Positions 20,991 to 33,600 of a stretch of DNA of 64,000 bases are shown one piece after another. Made by a program: the position numbers and the translations under genes. Source of the stretch: Microcyclospora pomicola (Eukaryota; Ascomycota; Dothideomycetes; Capnodiales); assembly GCA_002786065.1 (NCBI GenBank), contig NHNY01000018.1, positions 62,001 through 126,000 on the forward strand, read 5' to 3'. The first letter of the stretch is position 1. Every line of letters starts with the position of its first letter. The notes beneath the pieces were generated by a model that ran no database searches, was not told the DNA's origin, and saw nothing but the letters and a program-made list of their open reading frames with translations.

Positions 20991-22405
20991 TTATGAGTAA
21001 AACGCCGCCTTCTGGAAACTATCGACACCAATGTCGTTTGCCTTTCCCTCCACTTTCGGCGGCAGTTTGCTTGCCGCATGCACGGCGACTTTTTCTCGTT
21101 CGGTGATTTTCATGCTGTTTGCCCGGCTGGCCTCGCCCATCGCGGTCGTCATCGTGTTGACACGAGAGTGGACCGGGCTCGTAGACGCACTCTTAGAAGT
21201 GAGCTGTGCTTGAGCCGGACGGCGTTGAATGGTTTCTAGGTAGGGGGATGGCAGGTATCCCATCTCTCCATTTCGTGCGCGGCATCGCCACCATTCTGAA
21301 GCCTGGCCCATGGGATCGGTTTTGGAGAGTACGGCGACAAGATCGCCTTTCTTGACCGCCAGATCGATGCCTTCGGTGTATTGTTGTCCAGGCTGTGTTT
21401 GAGGGGTGTAGTCGTACAGCACACGGCAGAAGTCTAGCTTGCTGGGATCGAGAGGCTGCTGACCATCTGGAGGCATGTTGGCCATTTGTCTTTGTTGCTC
21501 AGCTTCTTGGGACGCGGCAAGTGACCGAATGAGTTTGCTCATCAAGTATGGTAGCCCGAAAACCGCGACGACGAAAAATATGAATGGTTTCCGGCTTGGT
21601 CTGGCAGGTGTACCGTCGGGTCCAGGTACGCCGCTGAATGCCGCAAACTTGGCAGGTGTCAGGTCTTTAGGCGAAGCTGGAGGAGGCCTTCCGGTGATCT
21701 TTGCCATCCCTGCACGAAACCATCGCATGATGGCAAAAATGCCCAATATCGAACCCAAGGTTTGTTTCAGGGTACCGATCTGCTCTGCAACGCTTACCAT
21801 CGCAAAGAACGAGGAGTGTGTGGCCATGTATGTTGATTCTAGCATTTGCGCAAACCCTCCGAATGCACCCACAATGCTCTCAATCATCTGAAATGTGGCC
21901 TGTGTGCTGTTGTTCATTGTTTGTGTGAGGCTCTGCTCCTGGCCAGGACCGTACATGCCTGGCTGGCCATACATGCCGCCGACGCCTCCGTAGGGTGAAC
22001 TGCCATACATGCCACCTCCGTACATGCCGCCCATGCCCCCCATACCGCCCATGCCACCGAATCTGCTGTACGGCGAGGAGTATGAGCTTCCGTAGCCACC
22101 CATTCCACCCATGCCTCCCATTCCGTAAGGTGATGAGTATGGTGATGATCGGTTGTATGGAGACGAGTAATTCGCAGCTGTTCGGTTCGCGACGGTGCTG
22201 AGAGAGTCTGGTCTCGAAGGGAGTTCGGGAATGGCAGAGGACGAAGGCACCGCCGCGCTGGTTGTCATCGCTGAAGCTGCTGCTGTGCGCAAACTATGGT
22301 CAGCATGTATGCCCGTGTTGTCGCGTTACGGCAATAAGTCTTACCAGCAGATGTGCTTCCACCACCACGCTCCCACGGCTTGGGAGGAGATCCACCAGAC
22401 GCCAT
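20991..22405 (-). CDS. PEX13: peroxisomal membrane protein Pex13 (import docking factor, SH3 domain)
   Basis: Exon 1 is 22405-22345 (MASGGSPPKPWERGG), exon 2 is 22282-20991; 450 residues with consistent phase. Pex13 sits in the peroxisomal membrane and with Pex14 forms the import pore or docking site for Pex5 and Pex7 cargo. Around residues 60-140 is a Tyr/Gly/Met-rich low-complexity region (SSPYGMGGMGG, FGGMGGMGG, SSPYGG). This corresponds to the YG domain reported to form a cohesive meshwork. A conserved amphipathic/TM region follows (FQMIESIVGAFGGFAQMLEST, KPFIFFVVAVFGLPYLMSK), then a C-terminal SH3 domain (FCRVLYDYTP, DLAVKKGDLVAVL, EWWRCRARNGEMGYLPSPYL). A C-terminal tail of about 75 residues follows the SH3. 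Length is as expected for filamentous fungi. Confidence 0.95.
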
Positions 22406-24648
22406 CTTGTGTAGATTATGATCCTTCGCCGCCTACGTGCGATCTGGCGGAGGCGAGAGCTGTTGTGAGGTTCCCGGACGTTCTATGACATACTCTCGCC
22501 CTTCCCGGAGGATGACGAAATGTACCGTAGACAGCTGCGAAGCGACGAAGCGAACCGTGATGGAAATCTAGTCGGCGGACAGGGCAGAGCTGATGCGAGA
22601 CAATACTGAGGTGATGTGGATGATGTGTTTTGGTCGCAATGTGTTTTGCTTGTGGCGTGGTTGATGATGGACGCACGATGCGACCAAGACCACATGCAGC
22701 CGACAGCCACGAGTTTGGCCTCGGCTTGTGCACGCGGCCGAACTTTAGCAACAACATTGACTATAGGAAGCGAACTGCGACATCTATCGATACACAATTG
22801 TATATATATGTAGATGCGATATTCACCCTGATCTCGAGATCACAACTCGTGTGTGCTCAGAAATAGGTCTGCATGATTCGGCCCTTGGTGGGGAGACTGC
22901 GCAGCTTCAAATATGGACTCCAACGCTCATGGAGATTGCCTACCTACCGTATTCTTTGAGTGAGTGCAGCGGAGCCCACCACCACCGCAACGTGAGGGTA
23001 TTTTGATATACAGCTCGTCACTTCAGATCGCAGGAAATGCTATCTGAATGCGGACCCTTCTTCATCGCTGCCGTGGGGTTTTTGTTTATGCTCCGTCTCA
23101 GGGATAGATCTTGAGGTGATCATGGGTGTGCCTGACACTGTCCATCTATGCGTGTACACAGAGAATCGTAGTACATCCTGCGGCATCTCAGAGAATTGGA
23201 AGCTTCATTCGATGGAGATGCTCTGGACCAAGCTTATAACCAGCGGAAGTGTGTTTCACCATCCACGTTCGCGCATGTCATCTATCTGGTGTTAATCGTC
23301 AGTATCGTCGAGCCTTGCACTCCCAATGCTAACAGTAGCGATAGCCCGCACTACTCATACCTAACCATTCGTGTTCAAGCCTGGGGACGGAAAATTGTGA
23401 TGCAAGATTGGATCTACGTGAAACCAGAATCTCCACGTACCCGGCTCGTGCGTTCGATAGCGCTGGTTGCACAGCGTACGAGCAATGATGGCGATGAAAG
23501 GTAAGGTAGCAGTGAGTCCGGAACTCGTTGTCCATTCCTATCTTACAGACCGACAAAAGGAAAAGTCACAGCTCTCAGTCGTCTTGGACATGAACATCCA
23601 GCAGGTTTGGCTTGGAAGCGCGGAGGCCATTGACGCAGTGATGATGGCGGCGCAAATAGAGTCGTGGATCCGACACATGTATGTATGTCCTACCGACGGA
23701 ACACCGCAGTCCTCCGGTCACAGCTACGAACATTTTGGACACATGACAGGCCAGACAGGCTGCGTCCGGGTAGTTCGCATGCGCGCATGGGAGTCGGAGG
23801 AAACAAGATTCCTGCGCTCGATTCGTCGGGACCTCATCCTTGCTCGGTGGATTGGGCCTGGGGATGTGTAGCCAATACCATGCAGAGGATCAGCATACCG
23901 GGGGCATCAGTGCTAGCCGGCAAGATAGTGGCCTGGTACGCTTGGAAATGATGGGGCGACAGAACGCGTTGTGCTGGCAGTTCAGGCAGACGGCTTTCCG
24001 GCGGTGTATGCTCTTGGAGATCGTCACGATTCACGAGTCACAATCGATGATCAGCGGCATGCCGATTCCCACGGAAACAAGAAAAGTATACGATAATGCG
24101 AGATGATGTCGCTTCTGGTGTGGAAGCTGGAGCGTTGTTCTGCGGTCCCTGGAGCTTATTTCGATATAGGAATTTTAGCATCGGCACTAGTCCACCACCG
24201 GTACCCCCCTTACACTTTGGAGATACAGCGCATCCAACTTCCTACGCAACTTAACATTCATTCTCTGTTCCATTCTCTGGCGGTTTCGTTCACTTCACCC
24301 TTGCGCAGATCTCGTGCTTTGCGGCTCTGCAACGCGTTCTCATTCTTTCACTTTGTGTGTTTTGCTATCCTTCCTTGTGTTCGAGCCCGCTCCATTATAG
24401 CTCAAGGTCCGGATCCCCTCACAGCACCAGAACCTGTCTTTAATCATTCAACGCAACACGACGCGATCACAACGCGTTCTCCAACGTGATAATTCATCGT
24501 CTGCGCATCGTTCATCTGGAGCTAGACATCAGACGGCCATTAGTCCCTACGCGAATCGTCATCACGAGTACCGAACGATTCAGCTTCGGACTACCGAGAT
24601 CGATCCATCTTTACCGGAGTCACGAATCTATAACATCTCCGTGTCACA
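22406..24648. other. 2.2 kb divergent intergenic region, PEX13 and MSB1-like gene
   Basis: No supported gene. The largest plus frame (23467-23871) lacks any domain or clear splice context. The last 350 bases before 24649 are pyrimidine-rich, with many short CTC/TTC runs, and look like the promoter and 5' leader of the MSB1-like gene. Confidence 0.5.
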
Positions 24649-27600
24649 ATGCCACTCTTCTCTCGGTTTAAGAGCAACAGAGCGCAAGCGGCATCCAAGG
24701 ATAAGAATCAAGCTGGCTACGCCAACGGCACGGCCGGAGCACTTTCCAAGCCACGATGGGAGTCGTCCTGGAGCAGCAAGGTCATTGAGCCTGAGGAAGT
24801 GGCGGAACTCGTACACGTGTGTACAGCTGAGATGAAGACACGAGGTGAGATTGTGTTGCGGACGCTCTGCTATGAGACTGGACACTGACTTGGCTCAGCT
24901 GAGGCGCTTGACGCGCCCTTCCTTCTCTTACCGTTCCGACCAGACTCCGATCCAAGCTCGGCACGCACCTTGATTCGTAATTTCTACAAGTCCAATGCCG
25001 AAGGCTCAGACCAGTTTCGCGGGGCAAAGTTACAGCAGGAACTACGCCTGACGGAGTCCATTGTGCTTTGCAGTGTCATGAAATGGTGCTGGGCCAGGAT
25101 GCCCGGCGGTGTCGTCACATGGCCTGTCTACGAGGGCTTCAAGATCGGAGAGCAGGAATCTCATATGGCTCGCAATGCTTTCAGCACCTTCGTTCCCATC
25201 AGCGCGGAATCCACGGCACACAAGGACATCATATTCGACTTCTTCGATCTTCTTGCTGCAGTTGCTGCGCACGGTAAGATGAACGGTCTAGGAGGCCGTA
25301 AGCTCTCGCGACTAGCTGGTTGGTGGGCTTTCGAGCACACGGATGATGGCAAGGGTTTCGAAGGCGGATATCGCTCTTGGGAAGCTGCGGCAGATGCCAC
25401 CAGTCACCTGTTCTTCGCGTACCTGCGATCACTTTCACCTGATGTTGATCCTTCCATGAACGTCATCGAGCGGATTCCGCGATCTCTTCAGGCTCTGCTG
25501 GCTTCCACGGAGTACCCACCTGAGCCTCCAACGCTCCTGCAACGGTCTACCCCCTGCGTCATCATGGTCGTGGATAACGTTTCCCCCACGCCTTTCGCAC
25601 TCTTGCGCCGAGCAAAGCACTTTGAGTACCGGGCCGACGACACAGTGTTGCGCGAATACCAGGAGTTTGAGGATCCACTTGATGCCCTCACTGAGGAGAA
25701 CAAGCGCGTCCTTTACGCGATCTCATCAACAAACTCTTCTGCTGCCATGTCTCGTCACGGTAACATGATTAAGCCGCAAACCGAATCGTGGTCCGCGTTC
25801 CAGAACCTTGGTTTCTCCGACCTCGATGAAAAGTCGCTGAAGTCTCCGACTGCGGCAGAAGGTGCTCAGTCACCACGCTCCGCGCTCCGCTCCGAAGCTC
25901 GGTCAAGGAATGATGACCATGCACGACCGACCACGCCGTCCTGGGCCGACTTCCTGTCCTCGGGTTTCCAGGATGATGATGCTAAACAGCCACCCACCTT
26001 CATCATGCCTCCAGATCAGGTGCTACCGCCCATCGGTGGCACGGCGTCAGCCATGCACCTCGCGAACATCGGCGACAATGATCTCACCCCTGGTGAGCTT
26101 GCAGCCATTAAGAATGTTGAGCTCGACGATGCTTTCTGGTGGGTATGGATGACCAGTCTGGCAGGCGAGGAACCCGCCGAGCGGAAAGCTGTCTTTGGTC
26201 GCTGTGTGCTTGTGGAGACCAACATCTCGAATGGTCGATGGCTCATCATGGAGGAGCAAGTGAAAGGTGCATCTCCCGACCCAGCGGAGGGCGCATACAT
26301 TGCTCCAAGGAAAAGCTTCTTCAGCTTCACGCGCAAAAGCCGACTTGGACGGAAGAGATCGACCAGTAAGAAAATGACCACGGTGTCAAACCCACTGAAC
26401 CGCACAATTTCTGCCACTCCTAGCAAGACAAGTCTTGCTCCTGATCAGCACAACAAGATTAAGGCAGCAGCTGCGGCGTTGACGCGCAAGCAGAACGAGA
26501 AGGAAGAAACCTCAGCAACACGCCGAGGAAGAATGGAAGATGCATCCAACCAAAAGACTACCAGCACACTCACTGTGGGCATGATGAGTGAGGCCACTCC
26601 TGCCATGAAGTGGGCAAGTGCCTACGACAAGAACGCTATACGTGCTCAGTACTTAGGAGACGACTTCGCAGGCAAAGGTGTGAGTCGTGAGGATCTCATC
26701 AGTACCGTTTCTTCGAACAACCTGAGGGAGGAGCCGGTCACCACTGCTGCCGCTGCCCGGGCCAGTGAGCCATCCCCCGCATCTGTTGCTCCCATCTCTG
26801 TCTCTCACGTTGAGCAGGCGAAGGATGTTGAGGTCACCCCTGCGCCTGTGGCGGTGCAGCCAGTGGATACACCAGTAGCAGTCGCTCCACCACCCGCTGT
26901 CCCTTTCACGGCTCCAACAGTCTCCGAGCCACCAAATGTCCCAGTCAACGTTATTGACTACGCACAGGAGCAGAATGAAGGCGCTCCCATCGCTAATATC
27001 CCACGGAGCCCGTCGGAGAAGGAAGCAGGAATGGTTCAGCCATCGTCATCTCTTCCTGTCGCCCGCAAACCAGTCCAACCGGTGCAGCAACCTGCTGAAC
27101 GCGATACAAGCTTCGATGACGACGCAGCGCCGGCTCCAGTAATAGCAAGAAAGCCTACTGCACCGCAAAATCCTGCTATGATTGCTGCTGCACGTGCCAT
27201 GGTGCCGAGAAGCTCAGAGCCACAGGGCAGCTCGAAGGCTAAGAAGCAAAGCACTGGAGGCATCAGAAACTTGTTCAACAGAAAGAAGGAGAACCGTAAT
27301 TCGATCGATCTGCAGAGACCGGGCAATGAGAGTCTAGCGGCCGGCAGTGATTCGGGGTTGACTCGACGCCTGTCCATGATGCGCAAGAAGCCCTCCAGAA
27401 TCGCAGAGAGCACATCGGCCGAGCACGAACCCCAAGTTCTTGCTGCGCAAGAAGCCATGTCCGCTGACGTTCCCGTGGCTCACCCCGAAAGCCAGTACGG
27501 CGGCTCAGAGATGTCTCGTGTCAACACTAGAGAACACGCTGATGCTGAGCATGAGTTCTCGCGCTTTGATCAAGGTCCCATCGATATGCCTGCCGTGGAG

Positions 27601-28114
27601 CCACAATATGCATCTGACGAGCACGAGCACGAACACCAAATTGAAGCACCTTTGCCACAGCGTCACTTCAATACCCAACTCGCCAGCCGCATCGCACCGG
27701 AGAGTGCGGTAGCTGAGCCAACGCTCCAAAACTTCGAAGATTCCACTGACCATCATATGGACATGCATGATGATGCTCAGTCCGAGACCACGATGGATGA
27801 TCGACGCAACGACAATGTCCGTGCCGACAACGATCGATGGGCTACCATCCGGGAGAATGCAGCGAAGCGCTCCATGGCACGGCAAAGCGAGGAGCAGAGC
27901 CGTCCAAGTCTTCCAGCAGAAAGCATCCGAACTGAAGATGACGGCGAGACCAGTGGTGAGGAGAGTAAGTAGAAGATTTAAAGCTTTGTCCTGCCCCAAC
28001 GCACAGATAGCTAACACCGTCCCAGCAATCGAGTCCCGCGTAGCACGGATCAAGGCTCGTGTTGCCGAGCTCACAGGCGGCATGGACTCCGGCAACAGCG
28101 GTCTCCGACGCTGA
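24649..28114 (+). CDS. MSB1: Msb1/Mug8-domain morphogenesis protein
   Basis: Exons 24649-24844, 24899-27964 and 28026-28114; phases 1 and 1 fit; 1116 residues. The N-terminal 430 or so residues are the Msb1/Mug8 (DUF1708) region, related to RhoGAP folds: MPLFSRFKS start, PRWESSW, APFLLLPFRPDSDPS, LRLTESIVLCSVMKWCWARMP, DIIFDFFDLLAAVAAHGKMNG, RKLSRLAGWWAFEH, SHLFFAYLRSLSPD. Budding-yeast Msb1 acts in polarity downstream of Cdc42/Rho1 at bud sites, and filamentous relatives affect morphogenesis. The C-terminal 650 residues are disordered and Pro/Ala/Ser/Glu-rich, with basic patches (RKSRLGRKRS, KAKKQS). The last 30 residues are encoded by a separate small exon and form a short helix (IESRVARIKARVAELTGGMD). 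Retaining intron 2 would stop the protein after two extra codons. Confidence 0.9.
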
Positions 28115-28882
28115 AAACACTGCGGCTAATTGTTGCAATCCCTCATCCGCCATCGCGAGCATATTTACGGCAGCCTGACCAACGTTAATACTTTTCTTTT
28201 GTATCAAATCCTTACGCAAGCGCTTGGTTCTGTTACGCTGACGCACTCAGACCGGTCAAGGAATAAACACATCTACCTGCGACGGTGATGTGACGCACGA
28301 GCGCTTCCCGTGTCGTGCGCACTGTTCTTTGCCCATATGGTGGTCATTTTGCTTGCTTGCTTGCGTGCTTGCTTACTACGCTTCTTTTTCTGGGTTGCTT
28401 TGAGATACCATTCTGATTTTCATTCGCTATTCGCTTGCTGTTTGCCTGCTGCTGTTGCTACTGCTATTGCTACAATCACATATCATCAACCCTTGATCTC
28501 CATACACGCACACACCATATCTGTTTGACGAGCACGAGGCACGTGGAGCGAGGAGTGGAGGGGAGCCGAGCCATGAACGATCCTTTCGAGGACGTCTCAT
28601 AAAGCTCTGCTGGTGGGATCAGTGGTGCGAGGCCGGAAGTGGTGGAGGTATGAGACCGGGCATGAAGCCGAGAGGAGAGCCTGCGTGTGCGCGGTGGCTT
28701 GCTAACTAATGTATGTTATTCTCATGTATATTGATTGCTGTCCTAATACTTGATGTCTGGAATCTTCTCAATGGCATGAATCGCGATTACCTGAGCCGAA
28801 GAAGATGCCCAAAGGACGCAGTTGTGAGGATCACGGTGATACAGTTTGGGGTCATAATACCTGGATGAGGATCGTGAATTAT
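28115..28882. other. intergenic, convergent 3' ends of MSB1-like gene and UTP23
   Basis: 768 bp. It holds a short TTGC repeat (28349-28375) and otherwise nothing recognised. Confidence 0.6.
28349..28375. repeat. imperfect TTGC microsatellite
   Basis: Six to seven units of ttgc/ttgcgtgc in a row, in the 3' intergenic region. Confidence 0.8.
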
Positions 28883-29878
28883 CTATGCTACATCTACGTC
28901 TACAGACGCAGGGCCGCCCTCGTCTGCAGCGCCATCGCCATCATCGCCGCCTGCTTTGTTGCTCGGCTTTCGTTTGCGCCGCCGTTTGCGTGCCGCCTCC
29001 CCTACTGCACCGTCCTCTGCGCCATCTGTGGCTGTACCGTCCATTTCTGTGGGCTTCGAGTGGTGATGTGGCGCAGGTTTTGCAGCATCTCTGCGAGCAC
29101 CACGATTTCGCTCGCTATCAGGGTCATTTGTAGCATCCTTCGTCCCTCCTGATGTAGGTTCCTTCTTCGCCTTCTTCACTGCAAGCGGATTCGGACCCTT
29201 GGGACCTTTTGCCTTCTTCTGTTTCTTTTGTGTCGGGCCCGCCGCCGTTTCCCTTGGTCGTGCATCCCCGTCGTCCTCGTCTCTCTTCCGCTTCCCCACA
29301 TTGGCCGTCTCGTTCGGCCTGCGGCCCTTCAGCCCAGCCCGCACCTTGCTCTTCTCGTCCGCCTCGCGCGCCTCCTCCGTCTTCTGCCCCATCGGCTCCA
29401 GAATCATCACGCTGCGGTTGATGTACACCAGCGGCACACCGGCGATCCGCCGCAGCCGCGCCCGCAGCTCATACTCCTGCGTCGCCACGACGTAGCGGTG
29501 CTTGTTGACGCCGGTGCCTTTGGGATCCAGCACCGAGAGCACGCACTCCTCCGCGCTCAGCGGCTCCTCCAGCTCGTGGTGTCCGCACAGCCGCCGCTCG
29601 GCTTGCTTGGCGACCTCGATCCAGGCGTCTTTGTCCTGCTTCTCGGCCGGCGAGGTGGCGGGCAGGGCGTACAGGTGGCGGATACAGCATTGCGTGATCA
29701 TTGGCTTGATCTCGCCGTGCAGCGTCGTGGAGAGCAGCGAGCCTAGGCGCATCTTGTAGCGCGCGGCGTCGCGGATGATGCTTGAGTCCAGCAGGACTTG
29801 GTACGGCTCGCGGAAGGAGAAGGTCATTTGGTATTGCTGCATTAGCTTGCGATACTGTTTGGCGCGTTTGGCTCGCAT
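28883..29878 (-). CDS. UTP23: rRNA-processing factor Utp23 (PIN domain, SSU processome)
   Basis: An intronless frame of 331 residues. The N-terminus MRAKRAKQYRKLMQQYQMTF and FREPYQVLLDSSI are the hallmark of Utp23, the Fcf1-related PIN protein that binds snR30 and 18S precursor in the nucleolus. A zinc-binding CCHC set is visible: ITQCC, RRLCGHHE, AEECVLSV. The conserved domain continues through HRYVVATQEYELRARLRRIAGVPLVYI and ends near residue 170. The tail of 160 residues is highly charged and basic (KKQKKAKGPKGP, RKRRRKRKP), as expected for nucleolar targeting, and longer than in yeast. The coding sequence is strikingly GC-rich compared with its neighbours, especially in its 5' and middle parts. 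The start is the only ATG ahead of the conserved block. Confidence 0.95.
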   Translation of the reverse strand: MRAKRAKQYRKLMQQYQMTFSFREPYQVLLDSSIIRDAARYKMRLGSLLSTTLHGEIKPMITQCCIRHLYALPATSPAEKQDKDAWIEVAKQAERRLCGHHELEEPLSAEECVLSVLDPKGTGVNKHRYVVATQEYELRARLRRIAGVPLVYINRSVMILEPMGQKTEEAREADEKSKVRAGLKGRRPNETANVGKRKRDEDDGDARPRETAAGPTQKKQKKAKGPKGPNPLAVKKAKKEPTSGGTKDATNDPDSERNRGARRDAAKPAPHHHSKPTEMDGTATDGAEDGAVGEAARKRRRKRKPSNKAGGDDGDGAADEGGPASVDVDVA

Positions 29879-30644
29879 GGTTGCGGTATGTATGGAATGT
29901 TGTTGTGGAGGATTAGAGAATCGTGAAGGTCAACAACAATCTGAAGATGCTGAGATCTTCCTCGACATGGGTGTGAACTTTTTTGTGGGGCGCTGTCACA
30001 TGGGGCGGGCCCTGCCGATGGCTTTCATGGCTGATAAGTCTTGAACTCTACGCGAGTAGAGACCTGAGCATTGCTCAATGTTTATGATCTCTTGGACTAT
30101 CAGTTTGAGCGTCATTTGGTCTTAGTCCTGGACGACTGGGTGGAACATTGGAGTTGTGAAAGTTCGGTCAAATACCCGAGAAAGTGAGAATCTCTACGAG
30201 AACGAGTCTGCCTAGACCATACTTTGATCACGCAGCACCAGAAATCTACATCATCATGATAAGTGAGGCCCTTGAAGACTCATGCCCATTGAAAGATTTG
30301 TCTATTTTCCTTTTGATGCATCAAATTGGCCTTACAACATAACAGCCTATTCCCCATCCGCGCGACAGTTTTTAAGGTGCTCTCCGTGCTTAAACAAGCT
30401 TTTAGGCTTTTTGCGGGGACTAATGGCCGCTCTGCATTGCGACTGCACCTACACACAGGCCACTAAATCACGAGCCAACAATCAATTGTCCTTTTCCGTC
30501 TATATATGTTCCCCTTGGTCGATATCAGACGGTATTATTGGCACAGATAGCGACTCTTGCAACGGCTTGTTTATACCTCCATCGGCTCCGTTCAAGCAGG
30601 TCTACCACCACATAAAGGATATGCCGTAGCACGTGCCGTTTTCC
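29879..30644. other. divergent intergenic region, UTP23 and DUF726 gene
   Basis: 766 bp. Besides promoter sequence it contains an open frame at 30282-30629 (115 residues) with a short match to the secreted protein at 16.4 kb, listed separately. Confidence 0.5.
30282..30629 (+). pseudogene. possible relic related to the 16.4 kb secreted protein (weak)
   Basis: The frame contains NWPYNITAYS, matching YWPCNITAYD of the secreted protein in the same reading frame. At DNA level 23 of 26 bases agree (30325-30350 against 16691-16716), and QF plus a cysteine follow in both. The rest of the frame shows no clear similarity. It lacks a signal peptide and lies in the promoter of the DUF726 gene. Chance is not excluded, so this is offered as a weak call. 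Confidence 0.2.
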
Positions 30645-33600
30645 ATGGTCAGCATGTCTGCTGAAGCAGACAAGGAACGAGGAAAGGATGAAGATACACA
30701 TGAGCAGGGATCTATGATCAGGGTGAAGGAGGTCGTTGCGGATGAAGGAAGCAAGACGGTCACTTCTAGCACTGAGGATTCCACCCCAGACGAGTTTGGA
30801 CTACCTGTCAGACCGCCTAGGAGGCGGCAGTATTCTGAAGAGGAGGGGGAGGAGGAAGAAAGGGAGGATGCATCGCAGGATGGCAAGGCACATGCAGGAG
30901 ATGACGAGCCAGATGAGCGCTCAGAACTACAGGATAAGACCGTTGTAGCAGATCCTAATGCGAAAGGAGAGCATTCGGAGAATGCGCCGCAACCTAGCGG
31001 CCAAGGTCAAGAACGCCCCACGACCCCCGAAGTCGTCAAGCTGGACGATGCGGCAGACAGAGTGCCGGAGTCTGCGAAGAGTCCGACGTCGCCGAAAAGT
31101 CCAAAAGCGACCAGAACAAAGTCAGGCTCTTTCGGTCACACTCGACAGCAGTCATCTGTCACAGCACCTGTATCTGAGTGGTCACATCAGCAGTTGGCTC
31201 CACCTGTGGAAACACATGAAGAGATCGAAGACGATGATGGTGACCAGTGGCAAGAAATGCCGGCTTTGGCGACACACCGGATCTACGATGATTGGGGAAA
31301 GGTTCTTGCGAAGGAGTATGGCGAAGTTGACGATGAGACCGTCGCGTACGGGAATTTGGGAGGAGCAGGGAAGGGTTATACTCGAGTGCAGGTCGACGAG
31401 GACGCACAGTCTGCAACGAGCCTGGACGACACAACGGCATACCTGTTCAAGGACGGCGTGGCTAGTAATGCATTAGCTGAGGAAGATGATGACGAGGAAA
31501 GTCGCGACGTGGCTTCCCAGATGCGTACCACCAAGGAGCTACTCACAGAGGGCCAAAGGATTGCTTACGTTGGTATCGTAAGACTTGTGATAGTGGCAAT
31601 GGTCAACGAGGTCGATGCATTGGACAAGACCAAAGGCGCCAAGAAAATGGTGGAAATGGCAGCTGAAGCGACACGGATGTGGGGACAGAAGACGATGGTT
31701 CAACTGTATAGCCATATGGAGGTTGATGCGCAGGAACAAGTCATGGTAGAGCAGTTGGCTGATCATGGCGTCCTCTCTTCCGACCTTACTCCAACCTTAA
31801 TGCAGAACGCGCGAGTGAAAAACAACAAAGCTGAGGCCCAACCCACGTCTGGGGCATCTTCCGCACGACACTCAACAAATTCACCTCGGCCATCCAGCGC
31901 AGCAGAACCAGACGCATCAACGACGAGTTTGGCAGTACCTGGAACTCCTAGTGAAGCTCCACCTGCTTACGAACAACAAACTGTAGACAATATGACCGTC
32001 AAAGACGCTTCAGAACTGATGGATGCTAAGAATATTGATCTCGATCTACGATGGACGGTTCTCTGCGATCTATTTCTGCTGATGATTGCAGATGGTGTCT
32101 ACGATGCCCGCTCTCGAACCTTACTCGAGCGTGTGGGTGCCGCGCTATCGGTTGAATGGCAAGAGATCTGCCGTTTCGAAAAGCGAGTCACGGACGCACT
32201 AGAAATGCAGGAGCAAGCAGACAAGGAGAACTGGAACGAAGACGAACACATGAAGGAGCGAGAAAAGACCGCACGGAATAGACGACTAATGGTGATGGGA
32301 CTTTGTACTGTCGGCGGAGGACTGGTCATCGGCCTAAGTGCCGGTATGCTCGCGCCTGTGATCGGTGCTGGCTTGGCTGCTGGCTTCACCGGCATCGGCA
32401 TTGCTGGTACTGGTAGCTTTCTTGGTGGTACAGGTGCTGCAGCCTTGATCGGAACCACGGGCACGCTCATCGGTGGTAGGGTGGGTCTGAAAACAAGTGC
32501 ACGGCGCATGGGAGCTGTCAAGACCTTCGAATATCGACCTCTGTTCAACAATAAACGAGTCAACCTCATCGTCTCCGTCTCAGGTTGGATGACTGGTAAA
32601 GTCGACGACGTGCGTTTGCCCTTCAGCACTGTGGATCCTATTATGGGAGACATCTACTCGATCAACTGGGAGCCGGAAATGCTGCAAAGTACTGGTCAGA
32701 CCATCCAGATTCTCGGAACCGAGGCCTTGACGCAGACGATACAGCAGATTCTTGGCGCGACGTTCTTAGCCACCCTCATGGCTGGTCTTTCGCTGCCGAT
32801 CGTTTTGACGAAGCTGTCGTACCTCATTGATAACCCATGGACGGTATCACTTGCCCGCGCAGATTCGACTGGGCTGATCCTCGCAGACTCTTTGATTGAC
32901 CGTAACCTTGGAGTACGACCCATCACACTGGTTGGCTTTTCCTTGGGGTCTAGGGTCATCTTCTCCTGTCTCCGAGAGCTCGCTAGACGAGGTGCGCTTG
33001 GACTCGTACAGAACGTCTATATGTTTGGCTCACCTGTCGTGGTGAAAAAGGATGAGTGGACGCGGGCGCGAACGGTTGTGTCGGGTCGCTTCGTGAACGG
33101 CTTCGCTACTAATGACTGGATTCTTGCTTATCTCTTCCGCGCCACTTCTGGCGGTATCATGCGTGTTGCAGGGTTGAACACAGTACAAATTCCTGGGATC
33201 GAAAATATTGATGTCACCGAGCAAGTACCTGGACATATGGCCTATCGAGGTATGATGCCCGTGCTACTTCACGAAGCGGGCTGGGCGATGGAGAGTGTCG
33301 AATTCTCGGAGATTGAGAATCCCGACCCTGAAAACCACGAACAGCGACAGCGAGAGCTCATCAACGAGATCGAGGAAGCACGGAAAGAAATGGAAGGCAA
33401 GTCAGGAAAGAAAGGTCTCAAATCGTTCTTTTCCCGCAGAAAAGCACCGGAGAAAAAGGCATGGGAAACCTACGACGAACGAAGTGTTAAAGTGCTTGAC
33501 GGTAGCGATATGCAAGAAAGCGAGCGTGTGGCAGCAGAGAACGCCAACGTGCTTTTCGACATCGATGCCATCAGGCGTGAAGCCGTCCAGCTTGCGATGG

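Noticed and set aside
23467-23871. 134-residue plus frame upstream of the MSB1-like gene
   Set aside because: Low-complexity composition without recognisable features, and not needed to explain any transcript signal.
27036-28246. Long antisense frames opposite the MSB1-like gene
   Set aside because: The plus-strand protein has clear family motifs and phase-consistent exons; the antisense frames are shadows of its codon use.
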